In this document: positions 50,284 to 59,630 of the stretch, piece by piece
Layout of the letters: the number at the start of each line of letters is the position of its first letter
Position numbering within the stretch: position 1 is the first letter of the stretch
Assembly: GCA_022793375.1 (NCBI GenBank)
Contig: JAAWCS010000015.1
Location: 1-64,000, forward strand
Reading direction: 5' to 3'
From: Lachnospiraceae bacterium
GTDB lineage: Bacteria; Bacillota; Clostridia; Lachnospirales; Lachnospiraceae
DNA length: 64,000 bases
Program-made: the position numbers and the translations under genes
Notes under the pieces: model-generated
Database searches by the model: none
What the model was told of the DNA's origin: nothing
The model's input: only the letters and a program-made list of their open reading frames with translations

Positions 50284-50736
50284 ATGAAAAAAAGCCAACC
50301 TCCGTCCCCTGCTTTTGAGCATCCGCTCTATCACGACACCTGGCAGCTGCTGAAAGCATACAGGGACGCGGTCTGGAGTCTCGAGCTGTCGGCCCGGCCG
50401 CCCGGCCGCTCCTCAGCCGCCGGATGCAGCGCGCAGTCGATCCGCCAAAGCCGGCAGATGCTGGACGCGCTGACTGCGGCCGTCGATCTCCTTCGTCTCA
50501 AGCACAAGCACGGCGAGAGCTATTACTGGCTGCTGTACTACTCGTTTCTTTCCCCCCAAAAACCGCTCAATACGGAGGAGATCATCGAAAAACTCCGTGC
50601 GCACCTCCGGGATATCAGTCTCCGCACTTATTACAGAAAACGGCGGGAAGCCATCCGCGCGCTCAGCGCCCTTTTGTGGGGATATGTCTCAACGGATACG
50701 GCCGAGATTTTGGAACAATTTTCTTTTCGTTGCTGA
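50284..50736 (+). CDS. Hypothetical protein with C-terminal sigma-region-4/HTH-like segment
   Basis: 150 residues from ATG 50284 (AAAAAGGAG site), trimming the ORF. It is helical and basic; the C-terminal stretch TEEIIEKLRAHLRDISLRTYYRKRREAIRALSALL resembles a helix-turn-helix with recognition-helix-like RTYYRKRREA, as in ArpU/RinA-like or sigma-like proteins. No second domain is recognised. It may be a transcription factor of unknown targets; the assignment rests on pattern only. Confidence 0.55.
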   Translation: MKKSQPPSPAFEHPLYHDTWQLLKAYRDAVWSLELSARPPGRSSAAGCSAQSIRQSRQMLDALTAAVDLLRLKHKHGESYYWLLYYSFLSPQKPLNTEEIIEKLRAHLRDISLRTYYRKRREAIRALSALLWGYVSTDTAEILEQFSFRC

Positions 50737-50882
50737 GGGATGTTTATTTTCATTTAAGAACACAAAATAAAAGGGCGCATCCGCAATGAGATTTGCCTTT
50801 TGCAACTGTCCTCAAAGAGCCGGACACAAACAACGCAGAGCCGATGAAAGCCTTAAAAACCTGGAATGTCAGCATGCGTTGC

Positions 50883-50911
50883 TTGTAGCAACGGACGCTT
50901 CCTTATATAAT
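50883..50911 (+). promoter_or_regulatory. Promoter of the XRE membrane regulator
   Basis: TTGTAG, 17-bp spacer, TATAAT, about 35 bp before the ATG. Confidence 0.6.
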
Positions 50912-50945
50912 AAGAGCAATCATTAAAAGAAAGAAGGTTATTCTA

Positions 50946-51455
50946 ATGTTAAACGAAAACATGAAAGCAATCAGAAAATCAAAAGGACTTTCACAGGAGG
51001 AGCTGGCTGTCAAGCTTTCCGTGGTGCGGCAAACCGTCTCCAAATGGGAAACCGGATTGTCGGTTCCCGATGCGGATATGTTAATCTCCCTGTCAGAAGT
51101 GCTTGAAACACCTGTAAGCACTCTGCTTGGGGAAACGGTCGTTGAGTCGAGCGCCGATGACTTAAAAGTAATTTCCGAAAAACTGGAGGTTATAAACCTG
51201 CAGCTCGCACGAAGGAACACTACGAGAAGAAAAATAGTCCATTGGCTGCTTATCTCGTTGTGTGCGGTGATCGTAATCGTTTTTGCGGCCTTAATTGTAT
51301 TAAACAGTCCCTACTTAGATTGGAATTATAATGACCCTGAAACTGCCGTTTTTGGAGCAGCTTTTCACGTATTTGAATATCTGTATATTAGATTAGCGCC
51401 GATTGTCCTTATAGTGGCCGTTGTCGGCATTTTCATGACACGAAAGAAAGCATAA
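50946..51455 (+). CDS. XRE-family regulator with two C-terminal membrane helices
   Basis: 169 residues. The N-terminal XRE domain reads AIRKSKGLSQEELAVKLSVVRQTVSKWETG; a short linker leads to two membrane segments (WLLISLCAVIVIVFAALIVL and LAPIVLIVAVVGIF). Membrane-tethered XRE proteins of this form are common in Firmicutes and often sense envelope conditions or act with a neighbouring transporter; no partner gene is adjacent. AGAAGG precedes the ATG. Composition is more AT-rich than the flanks. Confidence 0.88.
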   Translation: MLNENMKAIRKSKGLSQEELAVKLSVVRQTVSKWETGLSVPDADMLISLSEVLETPVSTLLGETVVESSADDLKVISEKLEVINLQLARRNTTRRKIVHWLLISLCAVIVIVFAALIVLNSPYLDWNYNDPETAVFGAAFHVFEYLYIRLAPIVLIVAVVGIFMTRKKA

Positions 51456-51506
51456 AATTGTCCTCTTTTTGGCATACTGTTCCTCTTTCATATAAAAATT
51501 TGATCG

Positions 51507-51534
51507 CGCTCCTGTGTCTTTGGATACGGGAGCG
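51507..51534 (+). terminator. Terminator after the XRE membrane regulator
   Basis: CGCTCCTGTG/TACGGGAGCG, a 10-bp stem with wobble pairs and an 8-nt loop, followed by TTTCTTTG. Confidence 0.65.
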
Positions 51535-51634
51535 TTTCTTTGAAATGCTCTCCAATGAAATTTAGCAAAAGTATTTTGGCCGCATTACGGCATATAATTG
51601 GCACAGTTCTGCCCTTTCCCGCTTTTGTCAGTCA

Positions 51635-51643
51635 TGCTATACT
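51635..51643 (+). promoter_or_regulatory. Possible extended -10 promoter for the surface-protein gene
   Basis: TGCTATACT (extended -10) without a clear -35. The 51456-51895 gene-free stretch otherwise contains the terminator above and a ~250-nt AT-rich leader ending in GAAAGGAG before the ATG at 51896. Confidence 0.35.
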
Positions 51644-51895
51644 AAGGATACCAAACGTTTTTACAGATACGTTACCATTCGATCCATACACAAAGCATCC
51701 GGTCTTGATCCAGATCTTCTTTCTTATGTTTCTTCAGATATCTTTCCCCGCTCTGCCCTTTGGCGATTTGCGCCTTTGCCTGCGAAACGGCCTGTCTGAC
51801 AACATACGAAAATTTCATGGGGCTGCTTTGGCAGGTCCATTTTATTATAAAACATTTCCATCATTCATATCCTATCCCTTGAAAGGAGAACATCT

Positions 51896-54800
51896 ATGGC
51901 AAAACACTTCCGGCATGGACTATGCCTGCTGATGGCGGCCGCGCTTCTGCTGTCCTGCCTTGGCCTGCCAACATCCTCTCTCGCATCCGAGGAAACCATT
52001 TCTTCAAATGGCAGTGAAGAACACTCTGAAAGCGCTTACGCGGAGCCGGCCAATAAGCCGTCCAAGCACACCTCGGCCGAAACCAAAAATGAACCGCTAA
52101 AAAGCGGCCCTCCCGAATCGGCAGACGGGCCGGCGAAAAATTCCGCCGCCGAGCCGGCAAACGGCTCGATGTCAGACGAAGCGATATCCGCGGAAGCTTC
52201 GCCGCACGAAACGCCCCCGACGCAGCCGCCGGACGGCGAAGAAGTAGCAGGCAGCGAAGATGCCGCGGCTGGCGAAAGTACCTTGGCCAACAAAGGACCC
52301 GTAACCGATGAAAACTCCTCGGCCAGCGAAGGTTCCGCGACCGACGAAGGCTCCTCGGTCAGCGGAGGTTCCACGACCGACGAAAACGCTTCCGCCGACA
52401 AAAGCTCTGCAGCCAACGAAAACACCTCAACCAGCGAAAATTCTGCGGCCGGCGAAAGCTCTGCAGCCAACGAAAACACCTCAACCAGCGAAAATTCTGC
52501 GGCCGGCGAAAGCTCCCCCGCCAACGAAGGCTCCGCGGCCGACGGCCCAAAGGACTTAAATCTTAACGAACCGCAGGAAGTATTTCGATGGATTGCCGAG
52601 CATCTCCCCGGCTCCCTGGCTGAACTGGAAGCCATGCCCGCCGAGTGGTGGGACTCCCTGCTGCCGGGCGAACGGCTGACCGCCGAGGGCGAACTTCTGT
52701 ACCGCCGCTTTTTCCAGGACGGCTCTTTGCCGCACGACTCCGCGGCTTTATCCCCGGCTATGACAGCCGACGAGCCCCACACATACGCGGCTAATGATTC
52801 CGCCTTTTTGCAGACCTCCTGGGAAACGGTCGGAAACGGCCGCGTAAACCGCAAATACTTAAACGGCCTTGTCGCTTTCTGCTTCAACCAGGAAAGACAC
52901 TTTCCGGACGGAGCCGCTTACAGCTTCAAAACCGCTTCCGAAGCGGCGATCGACGGGCCGCTGGCCTATATTATCCAGGCATACGGAAATTCCGGCGAGG
53001 ACAATGCCCAGTGGTGGAATCAAAACCAGGTATCGCTGTGGGCCATCCAGGCCGGCGCCGACGCAAGAGCCGCCGCCGAAGCGTTTGCGCGCAGTTACTG
53101 CCGCGACCGCGGGATCAGCGATCCCGATACGGTAAACGATTATGTGCAAAACATCGGAGCCATTGTCGAGGGCGCTTGCGGGCAATCCGGCATCGCATAT
53201 CTGTACCAGCCGGACAATCCGGCCAACCAGGAGCTTGCGACCTTTATCGCCGTGTGGCCGGAGGAGACGCCGCCCGCGCCGGTAAAGCCCGAATACGACG
53301 AAGTATCCGCTTCTGAGAGCCGCGCCAGCACCGGCGTCTACCGTATCGCAATCGACAATAAGCATGCGGCCGTCACCGGCGAAGCGCTCGCAGGCGCTGT
53401 GTTCCACATCTTTGAAGGACAAAAGCGCGTCGGCGTGATCACCACCGACCAGGCCGGAACCGGCAGCTGTTCCTGGAATGTGGAGGGGTACGGCTTTGCT
53501 TCCGTCACCAAAACCTATTGCAGCAACTTTGATCTTTTAAGTGCCGACATCCAGGCGGCGGTCCAGGTCTATACAAGCCGCGAGGCCGCCTATGAAGCTG
53601 CGCAGGCCGAGGCTTCTGCTCTGGCCCAGGCACAGGCCGATGAGGCCGCCCGCGCCGAAAAAACCGTACAAATTAAGGAAGTCACCGTTCCTGGCGGTTT
53701 TCGGCTTACGGCCCAGTCCACGCAGAAGGTAACTCTCTTTGGCGGCCAGACCCGGCAAATCCAAGTCGCAAACAATCCCTGGCAGGCAACGTTTTTCTTG
53801 GATAAAGCAGATCGTATAACCGGCCGGCAATTGACTCGCGACGCCGTTTTTGCCCTCTATGAATGGAATGGCTCCGGCTACTCTCCCAGCGCCCATTACC
53901 GGGTCCTGCGCCTGCCGGACGGCACTTATACCGTCCAGGCCAACTATGCGGGCGCGCAGCAGGGAATCCTTTATTATACCCAGGAAAACCAGGGCAGGTT
54001 CTGCTTAAAAGAAATCTCGGCCCCTTCCGGCTATATAAAAGATCCCGCTATTTCCTACTTCCAAATGACCGCGGACGGACAGACCTGGAACGTGACCAAC
54101 CGCGATTCGTTCGACGATGCCGTCGAAGAAAAATTTTACAACGAGCATCAGCACGGCACGGTGACATTGTATAAGTATGACAACGAAGCGGAGGGCAGCC
54201 ATCAGGACGGCTCCCGGATCACCCAGGGCAGCGCTGCGACCTTGAACGGCGCCGTCTACGGGCTTTACGCCGCCGAGGACATTTTCTGTCCCGACCAAAG
54301 CGATACCATACTCCACCGCCGGGATCAGCTTGTCGCCACCGCAGTCATCGGCCGGTCGGCCGCGGCCGACGAACAGGGATATCTGCTTGACGCAGACGGG
54401 CAGCGCTGCCTGGTCTCCGGCAAGGAGCCAAAGCTTCTTGACACCCCCGGCCAAACCAGCTTTCAGCAGATTGAGTTGGGACGCTATTACATCTCGGAAA
54501 TCACGCCGCCTGACGGCTATCTGCCGGATACCACCAGCCACCGCGGCGAAGAGCTCACACGATATCCGGTGACATTTACATCGCAGTCCGACACGGAAGC
54601 GGTTCTTTTACGGCAGGAAACCGCCAAAGACGATGCCAATCTGCTTGTCCTCGACGATCGGATAAATACTCATGACATCTATTCCGGGGATTTTGTCAAG
54701 AAACAGGCCGCTCAGTTTATTAAGCTGGACAATACGGCCGGCGACTCGGAAAAGCTCCCGCTTTGTGCCGGCTTCTCCCTCTATCGGATCGACACGCTGT

Positions 54801-57800
54801 CCGGCGTGCAGGACCATACCATTGTTCCCGACGGCAGTGCCTGGACCAAAGACGACATGGAAAAATTCCTCAACTATGATTTTCACGCCGAATCAACGGC
54901 CCTTTTATACAAGCGAAGCACGGAAGCGTGGACCGAAGCCGACCGGCAATGGCTGGCCGCCACCGGCAGTCGGGAAAACGAATATCGCGTCAAAGAAATG
55001 TTTTCCGATGAGAACGGATATTTCTGCACGCCGGAACTGCCAATCGGGCAGTATATCCTGATCGAAACCACCGTTCCCGAAGGCAAACAGAGAGCCACCC
55101 CGCTTCTCGTTACCATTACCAAGGACTCTGCCGTACCGCAGGCGGTCCGCTACATCGGCAACGATGCCCTTGAAATGTATGTGCGCATCCAAAAAACGAA
55201 TCAAGACAGCTTAAACCCTGATTTTAATGTCGTATTAAAGCCCGGCGTGCAATATCGTCTGCGCCTGCTCAGCCCGCTGTCCGAATTCGATTCCAAGACA
55301 TGGCATGTGGACAAGGACGGCTTTCTTTGGTACTACAATCCTACGCTGAATGTCAAATACGGCACGGCCGAAGCGCCCTTTACCGTCAAATGCCTGTACG
55401 AAAACGGGGCGGTCGTGGACGCCTACATTGAGTTCGATCAGCAGCTTCCGTTCGGCGAATACGAACTCACCGAAGTCACCGCGCCCGAAGGTTTTGTTTT
55501 AAGCGGCCGGGAACAAATCCTTGTAAATGCGGATGCCCGCACAAAAGCCCCTTTCCGGCTCATAGACGACGGCGCCGCCAAAACCACGTTTACCATCGAC
55601 AGCCGTCTGTTTGATACAAGCCAACGCGCCCAGGAGCAGGAGAATGTCTTTTTCGATGAATACGGACGCCTGATCGTCACCGTCGAACAGGCGAACAAGG
55701 AACAGAAAGGTATCGTCACAATTACCAAATACGGAGAACAGCTGTACCAGGCACAACCGGATTTCGACTACCGTCTGGCTCCTGTGGCCGGCGCCGTTTT
55801 TCATATCTATGCGGCCGAGGATATCTATACCCAGCAGTTAGACCGCAATCTGCTGCCGCTTTATGCCGACGACCTCAGCCATTATCTGGTCTGGCGCCAG
55901 GGCGATCTGGTCGGTACGATCACGACCGACGAAACCGGAACCGGCTGGCTTGGCGATCTCTATCTTGGCAAATATACGATTGCCGAGGTAACGGCCGGCG
56001 AGGGATTTGTCTTAAACAGCCGTCAGGATTCGTTTGAAATCACAGCCGCCGACTCTGCGCAAAATTATATCCTATATGATTCTTCCTATGTCAACGAACG
56101 GCAAAAAGTCCAAATATCCGCCGTCAAACTCGACGCGGAGACGCAAAAGCCTCTGGCCGGCGCTGTTTTCGGTCTCTATACGGCCGAAGATATCGTCTGC
56201 CATATCCGTTACGACGAAGCAAACGACTGTTATACCGCGGATCCGCAGGGTCACCGGCTGGTAACCGCCGACACTCTGGTCGCTACTGCTGTCAGCGGTG
56301 AGGACGGGCTGGCCGCATTTGACCAGGACCTTCCTTTAGGAAAATACTATGTCAAAGAACTGGACGCGCCGGACGGATACGTTTCCGGCTCCGCCACGGA
56401 ACGAATCGATATCGACGCCTCCTATTCCGGGCAGGATACCGCCGTTTTGGTATTCGACGATCTGATTTTCCAAAATCAGAGAACCCGCCATCTGTTTGTA
56501 AAGAGCGATTTTACCTCCGGCGCGCCGCTGTCCGGCGCCCTGTTGGAAATCCGCGAAGTCGCCCTTGACGAAAACGGCCGACCGGTACGCGATGCAGAGG
56601 GGAACTATGTCTCCTCCCTGGTCGAACGCTGGATTTCCGACAAAGACGAGACCCACTATTTCTATGAAGAAAGCGGGCTTTTGACCGAGTTAGGCTCTCC
56701 CGACGAACTGCCTGAGGGGTACGAACTGATTGTTATGAACGGGCATCTGGTCGAAAAATTACAGCCGGGCCGCTCCTATCTATTCCGCGAGCAGACAGCC
56801 CCCTGGGGCTATGTCGGATACCGCTGGTCATCGGAGGAGGTCCGCCAGGCAAGCCAGGAGGAAAACACTCTCTCCGAAGAAATACTCTTTACCGTCTCCG
56901 ACGATACCCAAATCTTTGAACACAATATGAAAAATCAGCGCACATGCGGTACCTTGTCCATCACCAAAGAGGGCGAATTTATCGTTGCCGCTGAAAAAAG
57001 CTTTCTTGAAAAAACAGGCGACTTCTTCAAAACCGTCTTTCACTCCCTGTTTGGCCGCATTGAAGAGGTGTGCTTTGAGGTGCGCGTCCGCGACGACATC
57101 TGCACGCCGGATCAGACCGATACGATCGCAACGTATTATAACGGGACGGAGCAGGTATCTCTGGTAAAAGATGCCCTGGTCGCCGTCATTGCCACCGATT
57201 CGGACGGGATTGCCACACTGAAAAACCTTCCTCTGGGCAGTTACTATATCACCGAAGCCAGCGTAGGCAACGATGCGTTTTTGCTGAACCCGACGATCGC
57301 CGAAGTCACGCTTGAATACCCCGGCCAGGAAATTCCGGTCGTCGTGCATGACGGCACAACCTACCAAAACATCCGCCAGCGCGTCTCCCTTTCCGTCACC
57401 AAGCGCGCGGATTTGGAAAAAATCGCCCTTATTGCGGAAAACAGCAAGGATGTAGAAGAAAGCATCGCTGCAACGCAGGCCGATGGAAAGGTGGCAGGAT
57501 GCCTTACCGCAGTGCAGGCCAACGACAATATGGCAAGGAATTTCACCGCCCCTGCGCTGCCGGGAACCGTGTTCGGCCTTTATAATTCGCAGGACATGAC
57601 CGGCTTCTCGGTCAGCGAAGCGACCGGGGATATCACGCAGGCAGACAATTCCCTGCTTCCGGCCGATACGCTGCTTGAAAAAGCCGTCACTCTGGAAGAT
57701 GGGTCCGTTACTTTCCTCTCTGACCTTCCCTGCGGCCAATATTACATCCGGGAACTGCAGGCGCCTAAGGGGTATCTGCTCTCCGAAAAGACCTACGAAT

Positions 57801-58630
57801 TTACCGCCTCCTACACCGGACCTGACGGGCCGGGCGTCATTGAACTGTCCTGCGATTTCTATGACAAGCCGCTGATTGTGCCGTTTTGCAAGCAGGACAT
57901 TGCTAACGGAGCCGAACTCCCCGGCGCGGCGATCGCCGTTACCGATGAAAACGGCACGGTCGTCGACGAGTGGATATCGGATACCACGATTCACCATATC
58001 CAAAATCTGGAACTCGGCAAAAGCTACACCCTAACGGAGACTTGCCCGGCCCCCGGTTATACGACGGCAAAAGCAATCCGTTTTTCCCTGGAACAGGCCC
58101 GGGATGAGCAGGGACGGCTTTTGCAGAGCGTAATCATCCAAACCGAGGCGCACAACTTACAAGACGGCGTTATCACCATGAAAGACGATTTTACAAAACT
58201 GTCCGTCTCCAAGATCGATTCTGCTTCCGGCGCGGCGTTAAGCGGCGCGCATCTTGCCCTCCTCGACGCGGCCGGCAATATCTGGGATCGGTGGATCAGC
58301 ACCGACGAGCCGTATTATCTGGAGAAAATCCCGGTCGGCGAATACGTTCTGGTCGAAGAAACCGCTCCTCAGGGCTACCAAAAGGCAAGTCCCATTCCTT
58401 TTTCCGTACAGGACACGGCCGAACTTCAGTCCATAACCATGGAAGATGAAAAAATCCCCGTTTCCCCGTCCGAACCTTTGCAGGCGCCCCCGGAAAACCG
58501 CCCCGGAGAAGGCGGCGGCGATACCGGCGACAGTCTGAGAATCCTTGTCGGCCTTTGCTCTGTCCTCACAGGCGCCGCCGGGTGGTTCCTGGTTCAGAAG
58601 AAAAACCGAGGGGGACAGGCCCATGTCTGA
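51896..58630 (+). CDS. Giant surface adhesin with thioester domain and about a dozen Cna-B/SpaA-type domains
   Basis: 2244 residues. Signal peptide 1-31 (cleavage near SSLAS). Residues ~32-220 are a Ser/Ala/Glu/Asn-rich low-complexity stalk with nine-residue repeats. Residues ~300-470 form a thioester (TQXA-like) domain: Cys329 in VAFCFNQ and Gln385 in LWAIQAGA are positioned to make the internal thioester used for covalent host attachment. From ~480 to 2180 come repeated prealbumin-like domains with E-box motifs such as YYISEITPPDGYL, YELTEVTAPEGFV, YYIRELQAPKGYL and YVLVEETAPQGYQ (I count eleven or twelve), predicted to be stiffened by Lys-Asn isopeptide bonds. The tail is Pro-rich, then GDTGDS, a hydrophobic helix and KKNRGG, a non-canonical sortase signal. 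The next gene is a sortase, overlapping by 8 bp. Confidence 0.92.
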   Translation: MAKHFRHGLCLLMAAALLLSCLGLPTSSLASEETISSNGSEEHSESAYAEPANKPSKHTSAETKNEPLKSGPPESADGPAKNSAAEPANGSMSDEAISAEASPHETPPTQPPDGEEVAGSEDAAAGESTLANKGPVTDENSSASEGSATDEGSSVSGGSTTDENASADKSSAANENTSTSENSAAGESSAANENTSTSENSAAGESSPANEGSAADGPKDLNLNEPQEVFRWIAEHLPGSLAELEAMPAEWWDSLLPGERLTAEGELLYRRFFQDGSLPHDSAALSPAMTADEPHTYAANDSAFLQTSWETVGNGRVNRKYLNGLVAFCFNQERHFPDGAAYSFKTASEAAIDGPLAYIIQAYGNSGEDNAQWWNQNQVSLWAIQAGADARAAAEAFARSYCRDRGISDPDTVNDYVQNIGAIVEGACGQSGIAYLYQPDNPANQELATFIAVWPEETPPAPVKPEYDEVSASESRASTGVYRIAIDNKHAAVTGEALAGAVFHIFEGQKRVGVITTDQAGTGSCSWNVEGYGFASVTKTYCSNFDLLSADIQAAVQVYTSREAAYEAAQAEASALAQAQADEAARAEKTVQIKEVTVPGGFRLTAQSTQKVTLFGGQTRQIQVANNPWQATFFLDKADRITGRQLTRDAVFALYEWNGSGYSPSAHYRVLRLPDGTYTVQANYAGAQQGILYYTQENQGRFCLKEISAPSGYIKDPAISYFQMTADGQTWNVTNRDSFDDAVEEKFYNEHQHGTVTLYKYDNEAEGSHQDGSRITQGSAATLNGAVYGLYAAEDIFCPDQSDTILHRRDQLVATAVIGRSAAADEQGYLLDADGQRCLVSGKEPKLLDTPGQTSFQQIELGRYYISEITPPDGYLPDTTSHRGEELTRYPVTFTSQSDTEAVLLRQETAKDDANLLVLDDRINTHDIYSGDFVKKQAAQFIKLDNTAGDSEKLPLCAGFSLYRIDTLSGVQDHTIVPDGSAWTKDDMEKFLNYDFHAESTALLYKRSTEAWTEADRQWLAATGSRENEYRVKEMFSDENGYFCTPELPIGQYILIETTVPEGKQRATPLLVTITKDSAVPQAVRYIGNDALEMYVRIQKTNQDSLNPDFNVVLKPGVQYRLRLLSPLSEFDSKTWHVDKDGFLWYYNPTLNVKYGTAEAPFTVKCLYENGAVVDAYIEFDQQLPFGEYELTEVTAPEGFVLSGREQILVNADARTKAPFRLIDDGAAKTTFTIDSRLFDTSQRAQEQENVFFDEYGRLIVTVEQANKEQKGIVTITKYGEQLYQAQPDFDYRLAPVAGAVFHIYAAEDIYTQQLDRNLLPLYADDLSHYLVWRQGDLVGTITTDETGTGWLGDLYLGKYTIAEVTAGEGFVLNSRQDSFEITAADSAQNYILYDSSYVNERQKVQISAVKLDAETQKPLAGAVFGLYTAEDIVCHIRYDEANDCYTADPQGHRLVTADTLVATAVSGEDGLAAFDQDLPLGKYYVKELDAPDGYVSGSATERIDIDASYSGQDTAVLVFDDLIFQNQRTRHLFVKSDFTSGAPLSGALLEIREVALDENGRPVRDAEGNYVSSLVERWISDKDETHYFYEESGLLTELGSPDELPEGYELIVMNGHLVEKLQPGRSYLFREQTAPWGYVGYRWSSEEVRQASQEENTLSEEILFTVSDDTQIFEHNMKNQRTCGTLSITKEGEFIVAAEKSFLEKTGDFFKTVFHSLFGRIEEVCFEVRVRDDICTPDQTDTIATYYNGTEQVSLVKDALVAVIATDSDGIATLKNLPLGSYYITEASVGNDAFLLNPTIAEVTLEYPGQEIPVVVHDGTTYQNIRQRVSLSVTKRADLEKIALIAENSKDVEESIAATQADGKVAGCLTAVQANDNMARNFTAPALPGTVFGLYNSQDMTGFSVSEATGDITQADNSLLPADTLLEKAVTLEDGSVTFLSDLPCGQYYIRELQAPKGYLLSEKTYEFTASYTGPDGPGVIELSCDFYDKPLIVPFCKQDIANGAELPGAAIAVTDENGTVVDEWISDTTIHHIQNLELGKSYTLTETCPAPGYTTAKAIRFSLEQARDEQGRLLQSVIIQTEAHNLQDGVITMKDDFTKLSVSKIDSASGAALSGAHLALLDAAGNIWDRWISTDEPYYLEKIPVGEYVLVEETAPQGYQKASPIPFSVQDTAELQSITMEDEKIPVSPSEPLQAPPENRPGEGGGDTGDSLRILVGLCSVLTGAAGWFLVQKKNRGGQAHV
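52403..52510 (+). repeat. Two tandem 54-bp repeats in the adhesin stalk region
   Basis: A 54-bp unit encoding 18 residues (AANENTSTSENSAAGESS-like) occurs twice in exact tandem within a wider 27-bp periodic Ser/Ala/Glu region. Such stretches vary in copy number by slippage, changing stalk length. Confidence 0.85.
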
Positions 58631-59549
58631 CTTCGACACTGCAAGCAACCAAACGAAATCCACAAGCAAAAAGGTGGCCGCCCAGGCGGCCATCCTTTTT
58701 TTCCTGCTTTTTCTGGCCGGCGCCGCCGCCGTATTCACGGAATGGCTCTGCTACGTTTCCGGGCAGCAGGAATACGGACGAATTGCCGCCCTTGCCGTTG
58801 AGACAAGACCCGCGGACGAATCCCCGCCGTCCGCTTCGGATTTTGCCCTGCCTGTTCCTGATCCGGAAGCGCCTGTCCCCTCTTGCGGGACGCCCGCTTT
58901 TTTCCAGGAACCGCCCCCTTATTCGCAAGGCTTGTCCGACCCTCTCGAATATAACCCCGCCGACACCGGCCAGGCACAGCAAAGCCAAATCGCCGCCGTC
59001 AATTTCTCCGTTCTGCAGGCCGGCAATCCCGACTGCGCGGCGTGGATTGAAATTCCCGGCACCCGCATCAGCTACCCGGTCATGTACCGCGCCGACGACG
59101 GCGCATTTTATCTCACCCATACCTACGAATTAAGCGAAACCAAGGCGGGTGCGATCCATATCGACGGGGCCTGCGAGGGCATCGACAGCCGTAACCTTCT
59201 CATATACGGTCATACTTTGTTGGACGGCTCCATGTTTACCGATCTCCATCGCTACAAAAATCCGCGTTTTTATCAGCAGCATCCCTTTATTTATCTGCAT
59301 CTGCCCGACGGCACGGTACGCCGATACCTAATCGCCGCCTGCGTGCTCACGCAGGGGGAGCAGGAAAGTTTTTATCTGTGGGATTTTAAGGACGACGCCT
59401 CCGCCCAGGCCTATTACGATCAGTTTGCCGAACAAGCACTCTACCCGACCGGCGTCTCGGTCACCGCCGATTCTCAAAAACAGACCCTGGTTCTGAGCAC
59501 TTGTACCCGAAGGATATACCGGCGGCTGATCTTTGCCGTCGAACAGTAA
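58623..59549 (+). CDS. Class B-type sortase
   Basis: 308 residues from ATG 58623, overlapping the adhesin stop by 8 bp (translational coupling). N-terminal membrane anchor (AAILFFLLFLAGAAAVF), a Pro-rich linker of ~90 residues, then the sortase barrel: catalytic His in LIYGHTLLDGSMF, Cys in TLVLSTC and Arg in RRIYRR. The GHTL...MF spacing and the overall layout fit class B (SrtB). It should attach the upstream adhesin to the cell wall through its unusual C-terminal signal; no other substrate is nearby. Confidence 0.9.
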   Translation: MSDFDTASNQTKSTSKKVAAQAAILFFLLFLAGAAAVFTEWLCYVSGQQEYGRIAALAVETRPADESPPSASDFALPVPDPEAPVPSCGTPAFFQEPPPYSQGLSDPLEYNPADTGQAQQSQIAAVNFSVLQAGNPDCAAWIEIPGTRISYPVMYRADDGAFYLTHTYELSETKAGAIHIDGACEGIDSRNLLIYGHTLLDGSMFTDLHRYKNPRFYQQHPFIYLHLPDGTVRRYLIAACVLTQGEQESFYLWDFKDDASAQAYYDQFAEQALYPTGVSVTADSQKQTLVLSTCTRRIYRRLIFAVEQ

Positions 59550-59570
59550 CAAAACCCGCCGGCCAGGGGC

Positions 59571-59599
59571 TTTACTGTCATAGCGCTAAGTGCTATAAT
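59571..59599 (+). promoter_or_regulatory. Promoter of the CcdA-TlpA fusion gene
   Basis: TTTACT, 17-bp spacer, TATAAT, about 30 bp before the ATG. Confidence 0.6.
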
Positions 59600-59630
59600 A
59601 ATGAGGAATCTATGAAAGGAATTTATTTTT

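Noticed and set aside
51540-51932. 130-aa ORF before the adhesin gene
   Set aside because: No ribosome binding site, overlaps the adhesin start in another frame, composition unlike a protein; treated as leader sequence.
52036-52887. Long antisense ORFs under the adhesin gene
   Set aside because: They are shadows created by the GC-rich periodic repeats and lack start signals.
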